Assembly (NCBI GenBank): GCA_030447245.1
Contig: JAUJPG010000024.1
Coordinates: 25,196-81,288, forward strand
DNA from: Chloroflexota bacterium
Lineage (GTDB): Bacteria > Chloroflexota > UBA6077 > JACCZL01
DNA: 56,093 bases
Direction: 5' to 3'
Shown here: positions 24,684 to 35,952 of the stretch, one piece after another
How positions within the stretch are numbered: position 1 is the first letter of the stretch
Layout: every line of letters begins with the position of its first letter
Program-made: the position numbers and the translations under genes
The notes under the pieces: model-generated
What the model was told of the DNA's origin: nothing
What the model saw: the letters and a program-made list of their open reading frames with translations, nothing else
Database searches by the model: none

Positions 24684-25883
24684 TCATCGCGGCGTGAACG
24701 ACGTCTGAAGCTGGACCTGGTCGTCGGCTGCACGAGCGATCACGTCGACGTTGACCGGATAGCCCCGGCGTGGCGTCGGCAATGTTGAAGACCAGGATTG
24801 TCTCGCCATTGGCGTCGGTGGACTGGGTTCCGGTGCCGCGTGGCCAGCGCTCGTCGGCCGTCTTGAAGTGGGCAATCAGGTGGACTTGCGCTCCCGCTAG
24901 TGGTGCGCCGTCACGGAGCACGCGCGCCGAAACCGCCACATCCGAGCGTGTGCGCGGGGCCGGGTCATTGACCCGCGCGGCGCTGCCCGGCGAAACGCGA
25001 GCCCGCGCCGGCCGGGCCAGCCCGGGCCTCGGCCACCAGGGCGGGCGCCGTGAGCGTCGCGGATGCCGCGGTTGGGCGGGCGGAGCCGCGGACCCGGCCT
25101 CGGCGACGGCCGCCCGGCCGCGACGGGCGCGCTGGCTGGGAGCGGCGAGCTCTGGCCGATGGGGATCGCGGTCGGCTGGCTCGCGGGCGTCGGCGTCATG
25201 CCGTTCGCTGGGCGCCCGCGCCGCGACAGTCCGAACGAATCGCCGAGCTCGACCACCCACGACAAGTTGACAAGCGATCGGGTGCTCAGGATCGTAGTGG
25301 CGACGTACAACGCCAGCCCGATCGCAAGCGCAATCACGACGACCTCGACGAGTCCGCTCGCCCGACCCAGACGCAACCTGCGCCGCCCGTGCCGCTGGCC
25401 CGATGGAAGGCTACGCCCGTTCGACGCGGACCGATCCCCAGCCATCTCGTCCAGCGGAGCCTGGACCGCCGCCCAGCGGGCCCGCCGCCGATCGTAGTCG
25501 GCGCGTCGCTGCGCATTGCCCAGGATCTCATAAGCCGCGTTCAGCTCGGCGAGCTGGCGCACCGCCTGGCGGGCCGCCAGGCGCGCTCGTGCAGCCGCGC
25601 GGCACGGCGACGGTAGGTGTAGCGGATCACCTCGTCGGACACGAGCGAGTCGACACCGAGGATCGCGTACAGGTCGGGCATGCCTGGCAGCCCATCAGGC
25701 GGCTCGTCCAGGTACGGCGTGAGCGGTGCCAGCACCTGGCGGAACCGCGGCTCGGGCTCCGATTGCGATGCCGACTCTGGCTCGATCGGGGTCGCCGCGG
25801 TCGGCACGAACGACGAGTGTACCCGGAGATGGATTCGCGGGCGACGGCTTCTTCGGCTTGCGGAGGAAGAACAGGCCCGCCAT
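24684..25883 (-). CDS. Membrane-anchored J-domain protein with C-terminal Ig-like domain (frameshifted as read)
   Basis: Pieces in three minus frames form one protein. The probable start at 25883 gives 'MAGLFFLRKPKKPSPANPSP'. Next come 'LPGMPDLYAILGVDSLVSDE' and 'LAELNAAYEILGNAQRRADYD', a J-domain-like helical hairpin; the HPD motif is not visible and the equivalent site reads 'YRRRAARLHERA'. A single membrane helix follows ('VEVVVIALAIGLALYVATTI'), then a Pro/Ala-rich linker, then a beta-sandwich-like domain 'VAVSARVLRDGAPLAGAQVH' ending 'YPVNVDVIARAADDQVQLQT'. Such Ig-like domains are usually extracytoplasmic, so the helix would place the J-like part in the cytoplasm. At least three shifts occur. 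Function unknown. Confidence 0.55.
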
Positions 25884-26023
25884 CGACTTTGCCCTCGCCC
25901 GACGCGCGGGATACGCGGTCGGTCCCCACGGTCAATGTACCACAGCCGGGACGCGTCAGGGTGCGCGTTTCGGCTCGCGACGTGAACGGCTCTGGTGCAT
26001 AGGTCGGCCCTGGCCGGCCCAGC

Positions 26024-27537
26024 CTAGCTCGGCCAGGCCGCGCGTCGCTTGAGCACGGTCGCTCCAGGAAGACGCTCGTCGCCGACGAGCATCCGCCGCT
26101 CGTGGCCCTTGCCAGCCAGCAGGACGGTATCGCCAGGTCTGGCCCTGGCCAGCAACGCGCGGATCGCCTGGGCGCGGTCGACGACGATCTCGAAGTCGGG
26201 CCCGGCCCGCTTGCCGCGCGCCCGCGCGCCGGCGGCGATCTGCTCGGCGATGTCGCGGATCTTCGTGGAGCGGATCGTCGGCGCTGATGATGACGAAGTC
26301 GGCCAGGTCAGCCGCCACCCGACCCATCGCCGGGCGGTTGGCCGGATCGCGCTCGCCAGCGTGGCCGAAGACGACCATCAACTGTCCAGGGGTGTGTGGG
26401 CGCAGCGTCAGCAGGGCGTTCTCAAGCGCCTGGGGCGTGTGCGCGAAGTCGACGACGACCAGGAACGGCTGACCGCGGTCGATCCGCTCCATCCGGCCGT
26501 CGACTGGCGGCAGCTCGGACGCGGCGGACGCGACGTGCTCGGGCGTGGCGCCCAGCTCGAGCGCGATCGCCGCCGCCGCGAGCCAGTTCAGGACATTGAA
26601 CCCGCCCAGCAGTCTGGTGGTCACCGGGATCTGGCCGCGCGGGGTGACCAGCATGAACCGAGCACCGCGCGTGTCCCAGGCGAACGTCGCGTGCCGAGAC
26701 GTCGGCCGCGGCCGACCGGGCCGAAGCTGACGACCGGCGCACCCGGCACCGCTCCTGGATCGCCCGCGCGGCCGGATCGTCCCAATTGACGACGCCAGCG
26801 CGGCCACGGCTTGAACGACGGCTCGCCGAGCATCTCGAACAGCCGCGCCTTGGCCGCGAGGTACTCCTCCATGGTCTCGTGGAAATTGAGGTGCTCTGGA
26901 CTCAGATTGGTGAACACCGCCGCGTCGAACGCGCACCCGTGGACGCGATCCAGTGCCAGGGCGTGAGAGCTTACCTCCAGCAGCGCACACTCGACCGCGT
27001 CGGCCGCCATCTCGGCGAGCACGGCCTGGACGTGGTCCGCCTCGGTGTGGTGTGATGCAGTTCATTCGGGCGGGTGCTGGGGCCGATCTTGACGTCAACG
27101 GTCGTCAGCCAGCCGGTCCGCGAGCCGGCCCGTTCGAGGATCGCGCTCGCCAGCCGCGTCGTGGTGGTCTTGCCATCCGTCCCCGTGACGCCGACCAGCC
27201 GCAGCTTGCGCGAGGGGTAGCCCCACAGCACCGCGGCCAGGTCCGCCAGCGCCGCGCGCGCGGCTGGCACTCGGATGACGGCTCGATCCGACGGGGTGTC
27301 AAGCGCGCTCTCCACCACGGCCCCGACCGCCCCGCGGGCGAGCGCCTGGCCGACAAAGTCCCGCGCGTCGTGCCGTTGGCCCGGCACCGCGACGAACAAC
27401 GCACCGGGCAGGATCGTTCGCGAGTCATGGCCCACCCCGCGCACCAGGACGTTCGGGTCTCCACGGAGCAAAACGGCGCCGGGGACGGCGGCGACCACGT
27501 CGGCCAGGCGCATCACCGCGGGCGAGTCGTCAGCCAT
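26024..27537 (-). CDS. murE: UDP-N-acetylmuramoyl-tripeptide synthetase (frameshifted as read)
   Basis: Mur ligase that adds the third residue of the peptidoglycan stem peptide. The first 180 residues are clean and include '[20 protein letters not shown]' (UDP-sugar domain) and the P-loop '[14 protein letters not shown]' (about residues 116-129). Later segments in other frames are '[20 protein letters not shown]', '[20 protein letters not shown]', '[20 protein letters not shown]', '[14 protein letters not shown]', '[15 protein letters not shown]' and the closing '[13 protein letters not shown]' region (reconstructed). Where DAP-specific enzymes have DNPR this one appears to read DDPR, beside a frameshift, so the amino acid added is not decided. 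Assembled length is about 500 residues. It is divergent from uvrC. Confidence 0.85.
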
Positions 27538-27683
27538 CGGCGTTCAGCGAGCCACGATACTGTCGCATCAAGCGTACAATTATGAGGCAACCGCCGAGCC
27601 GTCCGCGCCCGACGGCGCGAGCCAGCACCACCATCCCACTCGCGGCCCGTACGCTGAGAGCGCTTCCCCGAAGGCCAACACCA

Positions 27684-29583
27684 ATGGCTAGCACCGCCGC
27701 CGACGTCCTGGCCGCAGAACGGCCCCAGCTCGCCGAGGCGCTCCCGGACGTTGCCGGATCGCGCCGTATCTACCTGTTCAAGGATGGCAGGGGCCGGCTG
27801 TTGTACGTCGGCAAGGCCGAGTCGCCCGGGACCGAGTCCGCTCGTATTTCCAGGCGGCGAGCCGCACAGCGCGAAGATCCGGCAGGTCACGGCCCAGGCC
27901 CAGACGGTCGAGTGCATCCTGACCGAGTCGCCGATCCAGGCGTTGATCTGGGAGAACGATCTCGTCCGCAAAGATCAGCCGCGCTACAACACCAAACTGC
28001 GCGACGACAAGCACTACCCGTACATTCGGATCGACGTCCAGAATCGCTGGCCAGTCGCGCGGGTCAGCCGCAAGATGGAGCGCGACGGTGCCCGCTACTT
28101 CGGGCCGTTCCCGCACGCCAGCTCGGTCCGCCAGACGCTGGATACCTTGAGCAGACTGTTCCCGCAGATCCTGTGCACACGGGTGATCACCGGCAACGAC
28201 CCGCGCGCCTGCCTCTACTACCACATCAAGCGCTGCCCGGCGCCGTGTATCGGCGCGATTGGCGACCAGGAGTACCGCGACATCGTCGACGGGATGATCC
28301 GCTTCCTCGAAGGCAAGGACCGCTCGCTGCTCCGCGACTTACAGCGCGAGATGGAAGAAGCCGCGGAGAACCTCCACTTCGAGCGCGCCGCCGACCTGCG
28401 CGATCGGCTCCGAGCGGCCGAGAAGGTGATCGAGCAGGAGAAGGTCGCGTATACGACGCTGGTCGACCAGGACATCATCGGCCTGGCCGCGACGGCGGCC
28501 ACGCCTGTCTGCTCGTCTTCTTCATCCGCGGCGGTCGGCTGGCGGCGCGACCCGTTCCTGATGCAAGACGCCGAAGGCGAGACGGACGGCGCGGTTCTGG
28601 CCAGCTTCGTCAAGCAGTTCTACAGCCAGGCCTCGGAGCTGCCCGAAGAGCTGGTCCTGCCAGACGAGCTGGACGAGGCCGAGGCGATCGGCGACTGGCT
28701 GCGGCAGGTCAAGGGCAAGCGCCTCGAGCTCACCGTCCCACGTCGCGGCGAGAAGCGGCGAATGGTCGAGTTGGCTCAGACCAACGCCGCCGAGAGTCTG
28801 GAGCACCAGCGGGCCGAGTGGCTGGCCGACACGTCCAAGACCAACGAGGCCGCGATGCAGCTCCAGGAGCAGCTCGGCCTGCCGAACCTCCCGCGGCGGA
28901 TCGAGTGCTTCGACATCTCCCACATCCAGGGCACCAGCTCGGTCGCCAGCATGGTGGTCTTCGAGGATGGCAAACCGAAGCGCTCGGACTACAAGCGGTT
29001 CAAGATCAAGACGTTTGAGGGTAACGACGACTTCCGGAGCATGCAGGAGGTGATTGGCCGCCGCTTCAAGCGAGCGCTCGTCGGCCAGCTCCGCCAGGAC
29101 GGCGAAGCGGGAACCTGGCAGGATCCGGACGCGCCGGACGTCCCCTGGGAGTACATCCCGGACCTGGTCATCATCGACGGCGGCAAGGGCCAGCTCTCAG
29201 CTGCCGCCGCGGTGATGGACGAGCTAGAGCTCTCGGAGATCCCGATCGTCGGCCTGGCCAAGCAGCAGGAAGAGATCTTCCTGAAGAACCGAACGGAGCC
29301 GATCCTACTCCCCCGGACGTCGCAGGCGCTCTACCTCGTCCAGCGAGTCCGTGACGAGGCCCACCGCTTCGCCGTCACCTACCATCGCAACCTGCGCGGC
29401 AAGCGCAGCGTCCGCTCGCAGCTCGACGAGGTCCGCGGCATCGGCCCAACCCGCAAACGCGGCCTGCTCCGCGCGTTTGGCTCGGTCAAGGGCATTCGCG
29501 AGGCGACCCTGGACCAGATCGCGGCCATCCCCGGCATGACCCGGTCGACCGCTGAAACCTTGAAGCACGCGTTGGGCGACTAA
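27684..29583 (+). CDS. uvrC: Excinuclease ABC subunit C (frameshifted as read)
   Basis: Dual-incision nuclease of nucleotide excision repair. The N-terminal GIY-YIG domain starts 'ALPDVAGSRRIYLFKDGRGR' and 'LLYVGKAES'. Two one-base losses near 27830-27870 then move the frame to the long downstream reading, which contains 'LIWENDLVRKDQPRYNTKLR', the UVR helix 'LHFERAADLRDRLRAAEKV', the RNase H-like catalytic domain 'IECFDISHIQGTSSVASMVV' and 'LVIIDGGKGQLSAA', and the helix-hairpin-helix end 'RGIGPTRKRGLLRAFGSVKG'. A further pair of shifts around 28490-28540 hides the segment 'ACLLVFFIRGGRLA'. Restoring a C in short C runs repairs several of them, so the gene is very likely intact. TACAAT at 27575-27580 is a possible -10 box. 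Confidence 0.9.
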
Positions 29584-29592
29584 CCTCGATCC

Positions 29593-29655
29593 TGGAGGGG
29601 CAGGGTTTGCCTTGTTCTCAGCCCCACGGGCAGGGCCTGCCGTGCCCCTACGAAG
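29593..29655. repeat. G/C-rich palindromic intergenic repeat
   Basis: Just after uvrC, GGGGCAGGG and GGGCAGGGCCTGCC followed by GTGCCCCTAC form nested inverted repeats. The motif resembles the dispersed 'GTAGGGGC...GCCCCTAC' palindromes; a related copy lies at 32519-32609. It overlaps the last codons of the PHP gene on the other strand. Confidence 0.5.
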
Positions 29656-30394
29656 ATCGCGCTGCCATGCGCCGCCGGGTCCAGCTCTGCAACTGCTCAC
29701 ATGGGTGGAGGACCAGGGCGCGGTGGTGCTGGCGAAGCTGGCGCTGGAGCGGCACGCGCGCTGCGATCGGACCCCAGCGAGGGAGGGTGGTGCGCTCGGC
29801 GAAGGCCCGACCGAGGTCGGCGACGGTGCGGCCAGGAAACTCGACCACCACGCGGTAGAGGTCCTCGAGGTGGTGGGCGTCACTGCCACCGACGGTCAGC
29901 AGGCCATGCTTACGGTTCATTTCGAGTAGGTTGCCGATCGAGCGGTCGGAGCCCTGACACGGGGTGAGCAGCTCGATACCGTCGATGGCCAGCTCGCGGG
30001 CGACGCGCGCCAGGCGGTGGCGCCCCATGCCGACCCAGAAGACGTCGACGTGTGGGACGATCACCACGCCGCCGGCGGACTTGGCCTGGCGGACCGCCTT
30101 GTCCAGGGGCAGGAACTTCGGGGGCGGGGCCTTCGGGAGCGGATCGTCGAAGTGGTAGATCAGCAGATGCTTGAAGCCCCAGACGGTCAGCTCGACACCG
30201 CACAGCGGCTGGACGCGGCTATGCGGGTGGTCCCGCTTCCAGCGCAGCGCACGCTCCCAGGCGCGGACGTCGTCATGGTCGGTGAAACCGACGACGTCAA
30301 CGTCGCTATGGCGCTCGACCTCGTCGAGGATCTGGTCGACCGTCGCCAGGCCATCACTGTAGGTCGTGTGGATGTGTAGGATCGCCTGGCCCAC
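29648..30394 (-). CDS. PHP-domain metal-dependent phosphoesterase
   Basis: A 248-residue stand-alone PHP protein. Metal ligands are recognisable: 'LHIHTTYSDG' near the N-terminus (two His and one Asp), 'GFTDHDDV', 'CGVELTVWG' (Glu), 'VIVPHVDVF' (His) and 'GGSDAHHLEDL' (Asp-x-His). Related proteins hydrolyse phosphoesters such as histidinol phosphate or nucleoside 3',5'-bisphosphates, or act in DNA repair; this subgroup has no fixed substrate. The last 40 residues are basic and poorly conserved, and they overlap a palindromic repeat, so the true end of the conserved protein may lie earlier. It is convergent with uvrC. Confidence 0.8.
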   Translation of the reverse strand: MGQAILHIHTTYSDGLATVDQILDEVERHSDVDVVGFTDHDDVRAWERALRWKRDHPHSRVQPLCGVELTVWGFKHLLIYHFDDPLPKAPPPKFLPLDKAVRQAKSAGGVVIVPHVDVFWVGMGRHRLARVARELAIDGIELLTPCQGSDRSIGNLLEMNRKHGLLTVGGSDAHHLEDLYRVVVEFPGRTVADLGRAFAERTTLPRWGPIAARVPLQRQLRQHHRALVLHPCEQLQSWTRRRMAARSS

Positions 30395-30556
30395 CTGCTG
30401 CCCTCGCCCGTCACCCGCCAGTCGGCACGCCGCTCGTCACCGTCAGACGCGGCAAGCATAGGCAGGCGTACGCTCGGGAAGCAAGCCGGTCTGCTCGCGG
30501 CCTTCCATCGGCAGCTTCCGAGCGGCGGTGTCCCCCGGGGTGGGCTAGCGAGTGAC

Positions 30557-31792
30557 CTACGCCGCGGTCGCCACGCTGTGCGCACCGAGGAGCTGGGCCA
30601 GGTCCACTCGGACGAAGGGACGGTCGGCCCCCGCGTCATTGCGGACCCACAGGATCAGCCGCGACGGGTCGGCCACCGTGCTGTAGATCGTGCCGGGGTT
30701 GCGGATGGTGTCCCACTCGGACTCGCCACCACTCGAGCAGGTGTCGATCAACGCTTCCTGGGCCTGAGCCAGGCTGAACTGCTCGTCAGATGCGCGGCCG
30801 TCACCGAACAGATCGCCGAGCCTCGACAGGCGGAGGTTTGAGTTGGGGATCACCCAACCGACCTGCCGCTCGGCCATCCAGGCATCCTGGAAATGGTTGG
30901 TCGCGCGGAGCACGCCGTCACGCGGCTGCCGGACAGCCAGGCGGTCGGGCGTGAACTCGAAGAGCTTGGCGTCGCCATCGGCGGCAGAGACGGTAAGGTT
31001 GTTGCCGATCGTCCGCCGCGCACCACGCACCATCCACTCGGCCTCGTCGACCGTCCCGGCGTACTGGGCCATCAACCGGTAGAGCAGCGGCAGTGGGATG
31101 CCGTTCGGCGTCTCCCGCGGGACCGTCGACGTCAAGCAGGCCAGCGATAGCCCGTCGCGGTTCAGCGCCGTGACCGCGCCGATGAAGCCGGGCCAGGCGA
31201 CCGAGGCAAACGGGCGGCCCTGCCTCGGGCGGACGACGAACAGAATCAGATGCTCGCGCAGCAGCCGCGGCACGATCCCCTCCGGGTCGACGAAGCCGTC
31301 GCTGAGCAGGTAATCGAGGTTACGGCCATGGAGCGGGCTCCCGCTCTCGGTTCGGGTGCCGCACAGGACGAAGCTGGAGCAAGCCAGCCGCCCGAGGATT
31401 GGCGCCAGGAAGCGATGGTTGATGATCGGCGTGAGGACCGGGTTCAGCAGGATCAACCCGTGGAGAAGATCGTCGAAGCAGTTGAAGAGCAGGACGTCGC
31501 GGTAGCTAATGCCAGCCCCATCGGCAACGCCGCGCATCTCCTGGCGCATCTCGCGCGGGATGTGGCGGTGCATCCGCGACAGCAGCCCGTACAAGACCGC
31601 GGTGAACGCAGCGCCGAGGCCGCGCCCCTTCTTGAAGACGATGTCGCGATACAGGCGATCACGGAACAGGCGAACCTGGGGGGCGAGCAGCTCGCCGTGC
31701 TGCCGACCGCGCTCGTAAGGATCGCCGGACAGCTCCACGAGCAGGAATCCGTCGTGCGCCTGGACGCGGGCGCCATCGAGGCGAGCGGTCAT
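30557..31792 (-). CDS. C45-family (acyltransferase-type) Ntn hydrolase
   Basis: A 411-residue protein of the penicillin acyltransferase/C45 autoproteolytic family. 'DPYERGRQHGELLAPQV' (about residues 24-40) is the conserved N-terminal region. Cys138 in 'RLACSSFVLCG' is the expected nucleophile, exposed by self-cleavage before it, and 'GSPLHGRNLDY' (151-161) supplies the Arg-Asn-Asp group of the active site. These enzymes hydrolyse or transfer acyl groups on small amides; the substrate here is unknown. The ATG at 31792 matches the family start; a longer frame upstream would run through a terminator and the coaE gene. No signal peptide is seen. Confidence 0.82.
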   Translation of the reverse strand: MTARLDGARVQAHDGFLLVELSGDPYERGRQHGELLAPQVRLFRDRLYRDIVFKKGRGLGAAFTAVLYGLLSRMHRHIPREMRQEMRGVADGAGISYRDVLLFNCFDDLLHGLILLNPVLTPIINHRFLAPILGRLACSSFVLCGTRTESGSPLHGRNLDYLLSDGFVDPEGIVPRLLREHLILFVVRPRQGRPFASVAWPGFIGAVTALNRDGLSLACLTSTVPRETPNGIPLPLLYRLMAQYAGTVDEAEWMVRGARRTIGNNLTVSAADGDAKLFEFTPDRLAVRQPRDGVLRATNHFQDAWMAERQVGWVIPNSNLRLSRLGDLFGDGRASDEQFSLAQAQEALIDTCSSGGESEWDTIRNPGTIYSTVADPSRLILWVRNDAGADRPFVRVDLAQLLGAHSVATAA

Positions 31793-31819
31793 CGGTCGCG
31801 GAACCTCGGCAATCAAAAT

Positions 31820-31843
31820 CGGTCCCCGCGCCCGCGGGGACCG
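31820..31843 (-). terminator. Rho-independent terminator after coaE
   Basis: CGGTCCCCGC pairs with GCGGGGACCG around a four-base loop. On the minus strand it is followed by ATTTTGATT. It lies 33 bases after the coaE stop and 28 bases before the C45 hydrolase start, so it could end coaE transcripts or attenuate read-through into the hydrolase gene. Confidence 0.65.
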
Positions 31844-31875
31844 TGGCAAAAAACTATAGCACGAACGATTGAGCA

Positions 31876-32490
31876 CTACGGCACGAACGATGTAGTCTGG
31901 AGTGGAGGCTTGATCGCCTGCCAGGCGGCGTCCACCTGGCGCTCGGTCTCGGCGAGTGAGCCGGAATTGTCGATCACCAGGGTCGCCTCGCGCAGCTTCT
32001 CTTCCTGGGGCGGCTGGGCCGCGATCCGTGCGCGGGCCTGGTCGACGCTGAGGCCGCGCTCGGCGATCAGGCGACGCAGCTGCTCCTCGGGTGTGCACGT
32101 GACCACCCACAACGTGTCCAACTCGCGATACAGACCGGACTCGATGAGCTTGATCGCATCGACGACGATGACCGGCGCGCGCGTGGTGGCCAGCCGACGG
32201 CGGATCTCGTCGCGGACGCCCGGCACGACGATCGCCTCGAGATCTTTGAGCGCCGCCGGGTCGCGCCAGACGATCTCGCCGAGGCCCGCGCGGTCGATCC
32301 GCCCGTCGGCATCCCGCACCGACGCGCCGAAGCGTTCGACGATACGCGAATTCTCAAGGGTGCCCGGCTCCATCAGCGCATGGACCAACCGATCGGCGTC
32401 CACGTACTCCGCCCCGCGTGCCGCGAGCAGCTTTCCGACGACACTCTTGCCGCAGGCGATGTTGCCGGTCAAGCCGATCCTGTAGGGCAT
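31876..32490 (-). CDS. coaE: Dephospho-CoA kinase
   Basis: A 204-residue kinase performing the last step of coenzyme A synthesis. The P-loop 'IGLTGNIACGKSVVGKLLA' is at the N-terminus, 'EYVDADRLVHALMEPG' contains the substrate-binding Asp, and 'PVIVVDAIKLIESGLYRELD' and 'VVTCTPEEQLRRLIAERG' match the lid and base regions of CoaE. Length is normal. It is divergent from map, from which it is separated by a run of palindromic repeats, and is followed by a terminator hairpin. Confidence 0.93.
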   Translation of the reverse strand: MPYRIGLTGNIACGKSVVGKLLAARGAEYVDADRLVHALMEPGTLENSRIVERFGASVRDADGRIDRAGLGEIVWRDPAALKDLEAIVVPGVRDEIRRRLATTRAPVIVVDAIKLIESGLYRELDTLWVVTCTPEEQLRRLIAERGLSVDQARARIAAQPPQEEKLREATLVIDNSGSLAETERQVDAAWQAIKPPLQTTSFVP

Positions 32491-32518
32491 GCCGAGAGGC
32501 TATGGTATCATCCGACCA

Positions 32519-32609
32519 CCGTAGGGGGTGATGCAACATGCCCCACGGAGGCGGGCGCGATGCAGCATCCCGCGCGCAGATCGAGGGCGCGATGCATCGT
32601 GCCCCTACA
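32519..32609. repeat. Palindromic GTAGGGG...CCCCTAC repeat with three internal GATGCA units
   Basis: GTAGGGG (32521-32527) and CCCCTAC (32602-32608) bound an array of three imperfect units containing GATGCAACAT, GATGCAGCAT and GATGCATCGT, each flanked by G- and C-rich arms that can fold on themselves. It occupies the intergenic space between coaE and map and resembles dispersed repetitive extragenic palindromes. Confidence 0.7.
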
Positions 32610-32623
32610 GGATTGCCGACACG

Positions 32624-33400
32624 TTGAAGCTGAAGCCGGTTGCCGACAACACCATCACGCTCAAGTCGCCCCGTGAGCTCCTCATCATGCGCGAGGCCGG
32701 GCGGGTCGTCGCCCGAACCGTCCGCGAGCTCGTCGCGGCGATGCGGCCCGGGATGACGACGCGCGAGCTGGACCTGGTAGCAGCCAAGAGCTTCCGCCGC
32801 CAGGGCGCCAGGTCGACTGCGCTCGGCTACTTCGGCTTCTCCGGCCACATCTGCGTCTCGGTCAACAGCCAGGTCGTCCATGGCATCCCCGGCCCGCTCA
32901 AGATCGAGCGGGGCGACCTGGTCAAGTTCGACGTAGCAGCGGCCTACAATGGCTACGTCGGCGACACGACGCTGAGCGCGGTCGTCGGCAGCGAGCCAAC
33001 GCCGGAGCAGGAGCGACTGATGCGGGTGACCTGTGAGGCGCTCGACGCCGGCATCGCCCAGGCCCGGTCGGGCAACCGCCTGTCGGACATCGGCCACGCG
33101 ATCCAGGCCCACGTCGAGCGCAACGGCCTGGAGGTCGTCCGCGAGTTCGTCGGCCATGGCGTTGGCCGCTCGATGCACGAGGCGCCCCAGGTGGCCCACT
33201 GGGGCCCGCCCGGCCGCGGACCGGTCCTCCGCCCCGGGATGGTCCTGGCGATCGAGCCGCAGGTGAACCTGGGCGGCCGCGAGGTCCAGATGCTCCCGGA
33301 CGGCTGGACCGCCACGACGGTCGACGGCAGCCTCTCAGCCCACTACGAGCACACCGTCGCGATCACCGAAGACGGTCCCTGGATTCTGACCGAGCCGTAG
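32624..33400 (+). CDS. map: Methionine aminopeptidase, type I
   Basis: A 258-residue pita-bread-fold metallopeptidase that removes the initiator Met. The five metal ligands are present: Asp in 'VKFDVAAAYNGYVGDT' (two Asp), His in 'GHGVGRSMHEAPQVAHWG', Glu in 'LAIEPQVNLGG' and Glu in 'SAHYEHTVAITEDG'. The substrate-contacting His is in 'FSGHICVSVNSQVVHGIP'. No upstream ATG is convincing; a TTG at 32624 ('LKLKPVADNTITLKSPRELL') fits the family start, since anything longer would enter the palindromic repeat. The start codon is therefore tentative. Divergent from coaE. Confidence 0.9.
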   Translation: MKLKPVADNTITLKSPRELLIMREAGRVVARTVRELVAAMRPGMTTRELDLVAAKSFRRQGARSTALGYFGFSGHICVSVNSQVVHGIPGPLKIERGDLVKFDVAAAYNGYVGDTTLSAVVGSEPTPEQERLMRVTCEALDAGIAQARSGNRLSDIGHAIQAHVERNGLEVVREFVGHGVGRSMHEAPQVAHWGPPGRGPVLRPGMVLAIEPQVNLGGREVQMLPDGWTATTVDGSLSAHYEHTVAITEDGPWILTEP

Positions 33401-33453
33401 CGGGAGTCCAATCGCACCATCGGGATCTTCCGGGACACGCGAATCATGCAGGT

Positions 33454-33501
33454 CATCCTGAGCGACGCGGGGGATCCAGGCTGAGGCAGGCGCTCAGGAT
33501 G
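33454..33501. repeat. Inverted repeat CATCCTGAGCG...CGCTCAGGATG
   Basis: Two 11-base arms (33454-33464 and 33491-33501) are separated by 26 bases. The surrounding words (GCAGGTCATCCTGAGCG, GGGGATCC) are like a widespread dispersed intergenic repeat. It lies between map and the aminotransferase gene. Confidence 0.6.
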
Positions 33502-33522
33502 GCAGCTCATGGGAGGTCGGAC

Positions 33523-34875
<1,353 letters not shown>

Positions 34876-34917
34876 CCCTCAGCGCATCGCGCCCGTACGG
34901 CGACGGCCTCGGTGCGG

Positions 34918-35952
34918 TCAGTGCGCGTGGTGCGCCGCGGCGTAGTGCATGGCGAGCAGGTCTTCGCCCCAGTCGTTGGTGAAGTCGCGCCAGACCGAGT
35001 GGATGTGGTTGGCGCCGTCCTGGGTCTTGTCGTACTCGATCATGAACGTCGGGCCGACGACGGCGTAGTAGTGGGGCTGGCCCGGCTCCTCGCCGCCGAG
35101 CCAGGCGAACGAGATGCCGTCCAAGCCGACCCGATCGATCCGCTGCCAGGCGAGCGCGGCGACCTCGTCGGTCGTTCGATTGACGTAGTGGCGGATCAGG
35201 CCGACGAGCCGCCCGCGCTCCTCGCCTGACATGGCTCCGTACTTGAGGCCGCGCGGCGGAACGTTCGAGTCGACGACGCGGTAGGCATCGGTCAGGATGT
35301 CGGCCGGAGCGGTCGGGTTGGTGATCGCGACGCGCTTGCGCTCGGGATCCAGGCCGCGGATCAGCGCGCGGGCAAGGTCTTCCTCCTCGGGCAGCGTCCG
35401 CAGGCCGACGTTCGGCCCGTGACGCACCTCGGCCGGGTTGGCGCCGAAGAACAGCGGCGTCGGCGCCACGCAATCGCCCTCGATCACCGTGAAATGCAGG
35501 CCAAGGTGGTGGCCGCCGGCTCGCCAGCCCCAGGGATCGGCGCCGCCAGGCTCGCCGAAGACGGCGAACGCGTACAACTGGGGATCGCGGACGACGTGGG
35601 GCACGAAAGTCGTGACGCGCTCGGTGGCGCGGAGATCGTCCTCGAGCGCGATGATCTGCCTGGCTCGACCGGCGCCCTGGGCGCTCAGCCCGACGTTGAG
35701 CAAGCCGAGGGCCGCCTCCTGCTGGGCAAGCGTCATGTTAACCAGCCGCAAGCCCTCATGCCAGACCGTCCCACCCCCCCACTCGAAGCCGTCCGGTCGG
35801 TAGTTCCAACGGTAGCGCTCGTCGCCCTCGAAGGGGAACTGGGCTGCCGCGCGGCGCGACTCGTCGAGCGCTTGGAGGAATCGGTGCGCCGCGTCGGCCA
35901 TCCGTCTGGCGGCAACCGGGGTCCGGGAGGACACGCTCACGTCGAGAGCCAT
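34918..35952 (-). CDS. DUF3500 domain protein
   Basis: A 344-residue protein matching the DUF3500 family. Distinctive segments are 'DERYRWNYRPDGFEWGGG', 'NMTLAQQEAALGLLNVGLS', 'GWRAGGHHLGLHFTVIEGD', 'ADILTDAYRVVDSN', 'ISFAWLGGEEPGQPHYYAVV' and 'EYDKTQDGANHIHSVWRDF', rich in conserved His and acidic residues, which suggests a metal site. The biochemical role is unknown. The start at 35952 has an AAAGGAG ribosome-binding site. The gene lies back to back with the extradiol-dioxygenase-like gene (239 bp between starts), and a shared divergent control region is plausible. Confidence 0.85.
   Translation of the reverse strand: MALDVSVSSRTPVAARRMADAAHRFLQALDESRRAAAQFPFEGDERYRWNYRPDGFEWGGGTVWHEGLRLVNMTLAQQEAALGLLNVGLSAQGAGRARQIIALEDDLRATERVTTFVPHVVRDPQLYAFAVFGEPGGADPWGWRAGGHHLGLHFTVIEGDCVAPTPLFFGANPAEVRHGPNVGLRTLPEEEDLARALIRGLDPERKRVAITNPTAPADILTDAYRVVDSNVPPRGLKYGAMSGEERGRLVGLIRHYVNRTTDEVAALAWQRIDRVGLDGISFAWLGGEEPGQPHYYAVVGPTFMIEYDKTQDGANHIHSVWRDFTNDWGEDLLAMHYAAAHHAH

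Noticed and set aside
32519..32609. CRISPR array
   Set aside because: Only three short imperfect palindromic units without spacer-like unique sequence, and no cas genes in the window.
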